A stretch of DNA of 13,491 nt, from NCBI GenBank assembly GCA_946618745.1, contig CAMOLN010000007.1, forward strand, positions 1 through 13,491, in the 5' to 3' direction. Made by a program: the position numbers and the translations under genes. The notes under the pieces were generated by a model. The model searched no databases. It was not told where the DNA came from and saw only the letters and a list, made by a program, of their open reading frames with translations. This document shows positions 8,780 through 13,491 of this stretch, one piece after another; the first letter of the stretch is position 1, and the number at the start of each line of letters is the position of its first letter. Source of the stretch: an uncultured Alphaproteobacteria bacterium (GTDB lineage Bacteria; Pseudomonadota; Alphaproteobacteria; RF32; CAG-239).

Positions 8780-8808
8780 TTGACTATAAAAAATAAATCG
8801 GTTATTCA
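8780..8808 (+). promoter_or_regulatory. candidate promoter of the tRNA-Leu gene
   Basis: TTGACT (8780-8785) is followed after 17 nt by TATTCA (8803-8808), with the tRNA 5' end 15 nt beyond. The -35 box and spacing are good; the -10 box is weaker. Confidence 0.5.
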
Positions 8809-8822
8809 TCTGTTTGTTCTAT

Positions 8823-8908
8823 GGGGGTATGGCGGAATTGGTAGACGCGCTAGACTCAAAATCTTGTGGGCTCAGCCCGTGTCAGTTCGAGTCTGACTAC
8901 CCCTACCA
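8823..8908 (+). tRNA. tRNA-Leu (anticodon CAA)
   Basis: A class II tRNA of 86 nt with encoded CCA (8906-8908). The acceptor GGGGGTA pairs with TACCCCT, the terminal pair being G-U, and the discriminator is A, as expected for leucine. The D arm GGCGGAATTGGTAGACGCG is almost identical to that of other bacterial tRNA-Leu. The anticodon loop CTCAAAA places CAA at 8857-8859, which reads UUG. A long variable arm (GGGC, TCA loop, GCCC) and a perfect five-pair T stem (GTCAG/CTGAC) with TTCGAGT loop follow. The anticodon stem CTAGA/TCTTG has one T-T mismatch at its second pair. Confidence 0.95.
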
Positions 8909-8920
8909 TCAAAAAAAAAG

Positions 8921-8953
8921 CCTCAGCTTATGAAAAGTTGAGGTTTTGTTTTT
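8921..8953. terminator. bidirectional intrinsic terminator (tRNA-Leu / smr operon)
   Basis: CCTCAGCTT (8921-8929) pairs with AAGTTGAGG (8935-8943), with one G-T pair and a 5-nt loop. It is followed by TTTTGTTTTT for the plus strand. Nine A residues on the left side (8911-8919) supply a U tract for transcripts arriving from the minus-strand smr gene, so it can serve both directions. Confidence 0.85.
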
Positions 8954-9031
8954 GCCTATTTTATCTTATCGTTCCGTATGTTAGAATAAAATATTAAAGA
9001 AAATGATGATGGTTTGATGCGTTACCTGCTC

Positions 9032-9571
9032 TCATTGACGCTGACGTTTGAGCAAACAATAAAAAGCTCCCGCACCTCCATCATGCGGTGTTGCCTGGGT
9101 TGCTGCCAACAAATAGGGACGAATTTCGATGTGATTAAGCCATTGCGAAAACGATTGGCGAATTACTCCTTTGGTTTCCCACCAAATATCGTTTGTTGAA
9201 CCTTTGCCGGTAATTATCAAAACACAACGTTTGCCTTGGGTGTAAGCGGAAGAAATAAAATCACGAACCTGTTCAAAAGCCTGTTTTTCGGTAAGACCGT
9301 GCAAATCAAGACGAGCTTCTATTTTGAGTTTACCGGAAGTAAATTTTTCGGCTAAATTACGATCGATATTAGCGGTATCGCCCACCATCAAATGACTGAA
9401 AGAATTGTGATTATACAACCCCTTAGCATTGTGAGAAGGGGTTATCGGATTGATTATTAAAGGAACTTGCGGTTTTTCATCTGTAACAGGCATAGGATCA
9501 ATATCAGATGTTTCGGCCTGCCATTCTTCAATATCTTGCGGATTGGGACAATCAGGCAGCCTTTTCATCAT
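9032..9571 (-). CDS. Smr-domain protein
   Basis: The C-terminal half of this 179-residue protein is an Smr (MutS2-type) domain. It has the opening motif LDLHGLTEKQAFEQVRDFI (88-106), the central VLIITGKGS (117-125) and the closing HDGGAGAFYCLLKR (163-176), in the usual order. Smr domains bind or nick branched nucleic acids, and some act on RNA, but the role of the short alphaproteobacterial version is not established. The N-terminal ~75 residues are polar and probably flexible. I chose the ATG at 9571, which has AAGAGGAG just upstream; a second ATG at 9568 is equally possible, and a TTG at 9610 is less likely. It overlaps the upstream membrane-protein gene by about 20 nt and is the last gene of the operon. 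Confidence 0.9.
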   Translation of the reverse strand: MMKRLPDCPNPQDIEEWQAETSDIDPMPVTDEKPQVPLIINPITPSHNAKGLYNHNSFSHLMVGDTANIDRNLAEKFTSGKLKIEARLDLHGLTEKQAFEQVRDFISSAYTQGKRCVLIITGKGSTNDIWWETKGVIRQSFSQWLNHIEIRPYLLAATQATPHDGGAGAFYCLLKRQRQ

Positions 9572-10055
9572 TTTTCTCCTCTTGCTGAGGGGAAACCTCG
9601 GTCTTTTCAACCATTAAATCAGCAAAATACCGCACAACAAACTCTTTCCAATCGCCTTCAGGAGAAATGCAACCGCGTTGTTTGTCATCCGCCTTAACTA
9701 ATACTACCCCGCCGAAATCCCACAATTCGCAACAACTTTTATAATCGGAATTTATAGTTTTTAAGGCGCGTTCCAACAAGCGATGCTCCAATTTTTTGCG
9801 GATAAGGTTGGAAGTTAAAAATACTCCCAGAGTCATAAGGATAATGCCGGTTAAGATACCTACGGCCCATATCAATATCAATCCCAACAAAACCGGGCAT
9901 AATATCGGCAACAGACTTTCCCACGGATTATAAATCGGAGAACCGGGAGTATTTATTTTGGAAGAGATTAAACATAAGTGAATCTTATCATCAGCCAAAG
10001 CTCGCTGTAATGCTTTGAAAACCATCAAATCAGCTTTATTTACACGTTTACTCAT
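9552..10055 (-). CDS. small two-helix membrane protein of unknown function
   Basis: This 167-residue protein has a membrane hairpin (about 47-82, rich in Leu/Ile/Gly, starting NPWESLLPILCPVLLGL) between a basic N-terminal segment and a soluble C-terminal domain. That domain contains ELWDFGGVVLVKAD and CISPEGDWKEFVV (about 110-140) and ends in an acidic tail. The ATG at 10055 overlaps the mltA stop in ATGAGTAA (8 nt) and has GAGG nine bases upstream, so the two are translationally coupled. I do not recognise the family. Its place between mltA and smr suggests an envelope-related role, but that is context only. Codons upstream of 10055 in the same frame lie inside mltA and are unlikely to be used. 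Confidence 0.75.
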   Translation of the reverse strand: MSKRVNKADLMVFKALQRALADDKIHLCLISSKINTPGSPIYNPWESLLPILCPVLLGLILIWAVGILTGIILMTLGVFLTSNLIRKKLEHRLLERALKTINSDYKSCCELWDFGGVVLVKADDKQRGCISPEGDWKEFVVRYFADLMVEKTEVSPQQEEKNDEKAA

Positions 10056-11199
10056 CGGAATTATCCTCATAATGTTTGGGTATAAGAACAAAATAACGCC
10101 CTTGAGAATTCATTTTACCGGCAGCTTCCAGAATATCATCTCCCCCCGAACCGTAGAAATAATCGCCGCGAATCGCCCCTTTGATAGCGCCACCGATATC
10201 TTGTGCCACTACCAAACGATTAAGCGGACTGCCGTCATATCGGGTTGTTTCCAACCATAATAAAGTCCCTAAGGGAATATAATCAGTATCAACTGCCAAA
10301 GAACGGCCGGCAGTCAAAGGAACTCCCTGAGCTCCGGTCGGACCTTCACTATTGCCCAGTTTATGAAAAATGAAACGTTGATTTTCATCCATATTTGCCT
10401 TTGCTAAACCGGGATTTTCTTTAAGCCATTTCTTAATATTACCCATTGAGGCTTGGGAAGGATTAAGCAATCCTTTACCAAGCAAAATTGAACCTATTCC
10501 CTTAAAAGGATGACCGTTATTACCGGCATAAGCTATACGCACCTTACTACCATCAGGTTGAATAGCTACGGCTGAACCCTGTATCTGCATAATATAGACA
10601 TCAACTTCATCATCAGCCCACATTACCACCGGTGCATTAACTCCCTTTTGAGTAATTTCGGCACGAGTAAGGTAAGGTTTCAAGCGACCATCTTCAACCA
10701 TACCTACCAATTTACGTGCGGGAAGCGACGGGTCAAAATCATGAAGGTTAACCTCAACCAAATCATAAGGACGACCATAAATCGGATATTTATAGGTATT
10801 ATCACGAACAGGTGAACCGTTTAATTGAGCTTCATAATAAGCAGTAAACTTTCCCTGTTCTTCGCCATGATATGTAACCAAATAAGGTGTAAAATTATCC
10901 AATATAAATTCTTTGAATTTAGAAGGCATAACCTCACGAGCCAAAGAACAAACTTTCAAATAGTCGTCACGATTGATTTGAACTGCAGAGTGGTCGCTCA
11001 AATATTCACCTTGCTTGCGGGCAATTTTTTCACAACTACGTAAAAATGCATTATAAGTCCCTAACATATCATCGTCAGAAATAGTTGAAATTTGTTCAAA
11101 TGAAGTTTGCTGTAACTCAAATTCAGCAGGAACTTTTTCCTTGGAACAAGATGTCAGGAAAGCAAGTAAACATATAAAACTAAAAAGTGCTCGAATCAT
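10048..11199 (-). CDS. mltA: membrane-bound lytic murein transglycosylase A
   Basis: MltA is an outer-membrane lipoprotein that cleaves the glycan strands of peptidoglycan between MurNAc and GlcNAc, forming 1,6-anhydroMurNAc ends. The 383-residue product has a lipoprotein signal (LAFLTSC, Cys18). It then carries the family's GKFTAYYEAQLNGS (about 116-129), PYGRP-like YPIYGRP, MQIQGSAVAIQPDGSKVRIAYAG (204 onward) and the C-terminal 3D domain VAQDIGGAIKGAIRGDYFYG (331-350). Asp334 aligns with the catalytic aspartate of E. coli MltA, and Asp346 with the second conserved aspartate. The usual DTGGAIKG reads DIGGAIKG here, a conservative departure next to the catalytic residue. The ATG overlaps the Tim44-like stop in ATGA, so the genes are coupled. 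Confidence 0.95.
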   Translation of the reverse strand: MIRALFSFICLLAFLTSCSKEKVPAEFELQQTSFEQISTISDDDMLGTYNAFLRSCEKIARKQGEYLSDHSAVQINRDDYLKVCSLAREVMPSKFKEFILDNFTPYLVTYHGEEQGKFTAYYEAQLNGSPVRDNTYKYPIYGRPYDLVEVNLHDFDPSLPARKLVGMVEDGRLKPYLTRAEITQKGVNAPVVMWADDEVDVYIMQIQGSAVAIQPDGSKVRIAYAGNNGHPFKGIGSILLGKGLLNPSQASMGNIKKWLKENPGLAKANMDENQRFIFHKLGNSEGPTGAQGVPLTAGRSLAVDTDYIPLGTLLWLETTRYDGSPLNRLVVAQDIGGAIKGAIRGDYFYGSGGDDILEAAGKMNSQGRYFVLIPKHYEDNSDE

Positions 11200-11852
11200 T
11201 TTTTTGTGGATACCAACAGCCAGTTAGAGGTTTTAGCATTAAGAGATCGCTCAAAAGTCCATACATCTGTAATGTTTTGGATATAATTTTCATCACCTTC
11301 AATAACCTCTCCGCTTTCGGCACGCAAAACATTAACCTGTTCGCTGACAAACTCAACACTGATATAAGCTTTGTCGTTTTTAATTTCGGCTTTAGTAATT
11401 TCCACCTTATCAAAACCGATAAAATCGGTTTCAGCACTGATTTTATCTGCCTGACGCTGTTTAATTATCTCATTCATTTTTTGGCAGATATCCGAGCTGA
11501 CCAATATTTTAAGAGTTGCTGTATCGGCTTGATTAAAAGCGGTAGTAATCATTTCAAAAGCCTTGCGGGCACCATGCAAAAAACTATCGCGATTAAAATC
11601 GGGAATTTGCGACAAAGTCTGATCTAATTCGCTTAACGGTTTGTCATCAACCGGAGTGAGAATTTCGCTGTTTTGGATGGAATCGCGAAACTCTTTTTCG
11701 GTTTCGCTACGCAATAAATTGTATAGTTTTTCGGCACCCTCGCGACTCAATTTAACTTTGCGCGGCATATCTCCGCCGGTCCCCAAAACCTTCCACAAAC
11801 GTTGGAATATCAGAACTACAACCACCAACAAAACCAAAATATCCAAAGCCAT
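11196..11852 (-). CDS. Tim44-like domain protein (TimA type)
   Basis: This 218-residue protein begins with one membrane helix (MALDILVLLVVVVLIFQRLW), followed by a charged linker and a Tim44-like domain (about 85-218). The domain contains FLHGARKAFEMITTAFNQAD, LVSSDICQKMNEIIKQRQ and a closing NITDVWTFERSL...NWLLVSTKK. Mitochondrial Tim44 anchors the presequence import motor; the alphaproteobacterial proteins are seen as its ancestors, with a poorly defined role at the inner membrane. I start at the ATG at 11852, which is preceded by AAAGG and begins exactly at the membrane helix. An in-frame start 20 codons earlier would cover the promoter. It opens the operon with mltA, the two-TM gene and smr, divergent from secB. 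Confidence 0.9.
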   Translation of the reverse strand: MALDILVLLVVVVLIFQRLWKVLGTGGDMPRKVKLSREGAEKLYNLLRSETEKEFRDSIQNSEILTPVDDKPLSELDQTLSQIPDFNRDSFLHGARKAFEMITTAFNQADTATLKILVSSDICQKMNEIIKQRQADKISAETDFIGFDKVEITKAEIKNDKAYISVEFVSEQVNVLRAESGEVIEGDENYIQNITDVWTFERSLNAKTSNWLLVSTKK

Positions 11853-11883
11853 AATTTTACCTTTCTTACTGTTGTTGCCGTTT

Positions 11884-11912
11884 AATATAACGTTAATGGA
11901 AATTATTATCAA
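11884..11912 (-). promoter_or_regulatory. sigma70-type promoter of the Tim44-like - mltA - smr operon
   Basis: TTGATA (11912-11907) and TATATT (11889-11884) are 17 nt apart on the minus strand, giving a leader of roughly 25 nt before the ATG at 11852. No other promoter of similar quality is seen within the four overlapping genes. Confidence 0.65.
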
Positions 11913-11993
11913 CTGTTTATTATTATTTGACCTATGATTTTTTTTGATATAAAAAGGTAGTAGTTTTGAATTAATTTATAAAGGATAAAAGTT

Positions 11994-12482
11994 ATGGCAA
12001 AAAATGAAAACAAGAATGAAAACAAAAATGAAAAATCAGAAGAAAACAGACAACCGCCGGTTGCGATTTTGAGTCAATACATAAAAGATTTATCGATGGA
12101 AATTCCGCATGCTCCGCAAGTATTTAAAAAAATGCAAGGTAGTTCTCCAAAAATTGGGGTAGAAGTTAATATTGAAGCCGAAAAATTGGAGGAGGACGGC
12201 ATATTTAACGTGTTGTTGAATGTTAATGTTAACGGCGATACAACGGAAGAAAAAGCTTTTATTCTGGAATTGTCTTACGGCGCAGTAGTAGCTTTGGCTA
12301 TTCCGCAGGAACATATTGAGCCGGTTTTGATGATTGAAATTCCGCACATGATTTTCCCTTATGTGCGCCAAATTGTCGCCAATACCATGTCAAATGCCGG
12401 TTTGCCGCCTTTAATGTTGAATCCGATTGACTTTGCCGGAATGTTTGCCGCTCGCAAAGCCAAGGAACAAAAAAAACAATAA
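11994..12482 (+). CDS. secB: protein-export chaperone SecB
   Basis: SecB is a cytosolic tetrameric chaperone that keeps precursors unfolded and delivers them to SecA. The 162-residue product carries the family blocks YIKDLSMEIPHAPQVF (about 29-44), VNVNGDTTEEKAFILELSYGAV (about 77-98) and IEIPHMIFPYVRQIVANTMS followed by GLPPLMLNPIDFAGMF (about 117-151). The start at 11994 has AAGGAT eight bases upstream. An added hydrophilic N-terminus contains three copies of a four-residue Asn-Glu-Asn-Lys-type unit, from a 12-bp tandem repeat. A weak promoter candidate (TTGACC at 11927-11932, TATAAA at 11948-11953, short 15-nt spacer) precedes it. Divergence from the Tim44-like gene is the usual alphaproteobacterial arrangement. 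Confidence 0.97.
   Translation: MAKNENKNENKNEKSEENRQPPVAILSQYIKDLSMEIPHAPQVFKKMQGSSPKIGVEVNIEAEKLEEDGIFNVLLNVNVNGDTTEEKAFILELSYGAVVALAIPQEHIEPVLMIEIPHMIFPYVRQIVANTMSNAGLPPLMLNPIDFAGMFAARKAKEQKKQ
12000..12035 (+). repeat. three tandem 12-bp units at the 5' end of secB
   Basis: Three consecutive 12-bp units of consensus AARAATGAAAAM (AAAAATGAAAAC, AAGAATGAAAAC, AAAAATGAAAAA) encode Lys-Asn-Glu-Asn/Lys repeats at residues 3-14 of SecB. The unit is in frame, so gain or loss of copies by slippage would only change the length of the disordered tail. Confidence 0.8.
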
Positions 12483-12503
12483 ATCAAATTTATTTATTAA
12501 CTT

Positions 12504-12531
12504 ACCGCTGTGATTACACAGCGGTTTTTTT
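12504..12531 (+). terminator. intrinsic terminator of secB
   Basis: ACCGCTGTG (12504-12512) and CACAGCGGT (12517-12525) form a perfect 9-bp stem with an ATTA loop, followed by a run of seven T. It lies 22 nt after the secB stop. Confidence 0.93.
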
Positions 12532-12573
12532 ATTACCTTAATCACAACAATACAATAATCGTGAAATATCTAT

Positions 12574-12810
12574 TTATTCAATAAATCGTATAAGTCCGCA
12601 AAACTCTACTACTCGTTCATCTTCAGGAACTGCTATTTTAAGCGGCATTATGAGAGTTTTACCGCTTCCGGTAGGGGAAGAAATAATACACATATTACCA
12701 TCTGATACTGATGCAACGACATCATCTGATATTTCCTTTACGGGAAGATCTTTCAGGGTTTCATTATAAACTCGTTCAAACATCTCTTTTTTCCGATAAT
12801 CAACTAACAT
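12574..12810 (-). CDS. short P-loop ORF resembling the N-terminus of a DEAH-box helicase; probable remnant
   Basis: This 78-codon frame encodes IISSPTGSGKTLIMPLKIA (about 43-61), a superfamily 2 helicase motif I. The preceding LPVKEISDDVVASVSDGN resembles the lead-in of HrpA/HrpB-type DEAH helicases (LP, then a helix, then hydrophobic strand and P-loop). Everything after motif I is missing: the frame stops 17 residues later, and only about 90 bp separate it from secB, so no continuation in another frame is possible here. There is no clear ribosome-binding site at 12810; a second in-frame ATG at 12783 is not clearly better. It is insulated by terminators on both sides. It could be a decayed gene end, a very small ATP-binding protein or a non-coding chance frame. 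The helicase-like match argues against pure chance. Confidence 0.4.
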   Translation of the reverse strand: MLVDYRKKEMFERVYNETLKDLPVKEISDDVVASVSDGNMCIISSPTGSGKTLIMPLKIAVPEDERVVEFCGLIRFIE

Positions 12811-12832
12811 AGTTTGATTATGTCATAAACAC

Positions 12833-12863
12833 AAAAAATCCCGCCGAGACAGCGGGATTTTTT
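12833..12863. terminator. bidirectional intrinsic terminator after the skp-like gene
   Basis: ATCCCGC (12838-12844) pairs with GCGGGAT (12852-12858) around a 7-nt loop, with a run of six A on the left and six T on the right, extending the stem. It lies about 20 nt after the minus-strand skp-like stop and ends that transcript; the symmetry also allows plus-strand termination. Confidence 0.88.
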
Positions 12864-12884
12864 CAATAATTATAAAGCGTAGAA

Positions 12885-13451
12885 TTATTCTGCTTTGGCT
12901 TCTTCTGTTGCCGAAGCTTCAGCTGTTTTTTCTTCAGCTGCAGGTGTTTCTTTGGCAGAAGAATCGTTTTTGACCATATCGGCTTCAACTTCTTCCAATT
13001 TGGTAATCACAGCCTCTGTAATATCTTTACCTCCGGCAACAACCGAATTTTTATCCAAAACAACTTTATAGCCCTTTCTATGAGCAACCTTTTCAACCAC
13101 TGCTATGATATCTTCTTCGATTTTTTGAGTTTTAGCGGCATATTCCTGTTGCATGGCAATTTGTTTTTGTTGTAACTCAAGCTGGAATTGTGTCATCATT
13201 TCTTTCTTTTTAGCAGCATTAGTCTGTTTTTTGAGAGCTGCATCGGATTCTTGCAACCATTTTTGCAATTCTTCATATTGCAATTGTTGCTCATGTTGCA
13301 AATTGCGGATAGCAACCGAACGTGAAACAATCATCTGGGCATTAACCGTGGCAACTTTAGAACCGCAACAGCAGAAACACCATGCCAGTAATAAAACCAC
13401 TACAACAGCAGCAATAATTATATAATTTTTGTTAGTAAGTTGTTTTTTCAT
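12885..13451 (-). CDS. Skp/OmpH-like periplasmic chaperone with N-terminal membrane anchor
   Basis: Skp-family proteins are trimeric periplasmic chaperones that hold outer-membrane proteins on the way to BamA. This 188-residue protein has an N-terminal hydrophobic segment (about 10-24) and the typical first strand KVATVNAQMIVSRS (32-45). A long Gln/Lys/Glu-rich coiled-coil arm (about 50-115) and the closing VVLDKNSVVAGGKDITEAVI (about 125-145) follow, then a low-complexity Ala/Glu/Lys tail of ~35 residues. Four cysteines (25, 27, 28, 29) sit at the end of the hydrophobic segment. No proper lipobox precedes them (the -1 residue is Trp), so lipidation is uncertain and the helix may remain as an anchor. 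AAGGGG eight bases ahead of the ATG is a strong ribosome-binding site. In many proteobacteria bamA lies upstream; here that would be outside the window. Confidence 0.85.
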   Translation of the reverse strand: MKKQLTNKNYIIIAAVVVVLLLAWCFCCCGSKVATVNAQMIVSRSVAIRNLQHEQQLQYEELQKWLQESDAALKKQTNAAKKKEMMTQFQLELQQKQIAMQQEYAAKTQKIEEDIIAVVEKVAHRKGYKVVLDKNSVVAGGKDITEAVITKLEEVEADMVKNDSSAKETPAAEEKTAEASATEEAKAE

Positions 13452-13491
13452 TTTGTTTTCCCCTTAATGTTAAAAACTGGTAAGAGCTTAT

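Noticed and set aside
8909..9031. Possible integration site or mobile-element scar downstream of the tRNA-Leu gene
   Set aside because: No integrase, no direct repeat of the tRNA 3' end and no foreign gene are seen. The segment is a terminator plus unremarkable AT-rich spacer.
9572..9610. TTG start giving a longer Smr-domain protein
   Set aside because: The ATG at 9571 has a strong AAGAGGAG site directly upstream, which lies inside the would-be extension. The added residues are simply the overlapping end of the upstream gene read in another frame.
11187..11627. Plus-strand open frame of 146 codons opposite the Tim44-like gene
   Set aside because: It is antisense to a recognised gene in a tight operon, its composition is that of a complementary strand and it has no ribosome-binding site.
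13153..13425. Plus-strand open frame encoding a strikingly cysteine-rich 90-residue peptide
   Set aside because: It is the antisense of the skp-like gene. The many Cys and Asn codons arise from the complement of its Gln/Ala-rich coiled coil. No ribosome-binding site or promoter supports it.

Overview
The window reads as chromosomal DNA of a low-GC alphaproteobacterium. The main argument is gene content and order: secB is divergent from a Tim44-like gene, which is followed by mltA, a small membrane-protein gene and an Smr-domain gene, an arrangement I know from alphaproteobacteria. FlaF, a protein known mainly from that class, and an alphaproteobacterial-type L13 N-terminus agree with this. 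The high A+T content would suit an uncultured host- or gut-associated lineage, but that placement is inference.

Layout. Positions 1-282 (minus) hold the 5' part of rplM, with a good sigma70-type promoter. An AT-rich divergent intergenic region follows, containing a perfect 14-bp palindrome (388-401). The plus-strand operon 538-6239 then encodes a complete tripartite RND efflux system: periplasmic adaptor, inner-membrane pump and outer-membrane channel, packed with almost no spacing. The channel gene runs 74 bp into the 3' end of a convergent small-lipoprotein gene (6166-6639), which forms a unit with an upstream glutathione S-transferase-family gene (6641-7306). A solitary periplasmic solute-binding protein (7366-8289, minus) faces a flaF-like gene (8388-8750, plus).

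A tRNA-Leu(CAA) gene (8823-8908) and a bidirectional terminator separate these from the minus-strand operon timA-like - mltA - two-TM protein - smr (11852 down to 9032). Its genes overlap by 4, 8 and about 20 nt, and it is driven by a consensus-like promoter at 11884-11912. secB (11994-12482, plus) diverges from it and ends in a textbook terminator. Next comes an isolated 78-residue ORF with a helicase-type P-loop, probably a remnant, then a bidirectional terminator and a Skp/OmpH-like gene (12885-13451, minus).

Most of the window concerns the cell envelope: multidrug-type efflux, lipoproteins, murein trimming by MltA, export through SecB and outer-membrane-protein chaperoning by Skp. I see no CRISPR array, insertion sequence, phage module or recognisable defence system. 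The unusual points are local: the palindrome, the convergent gene overlap, a probably leaderless GST mRNA, flaF without flagellar neighbours, the truncated P-loop ORF and a cysteine cluster in the Skp-like membrane anchor.
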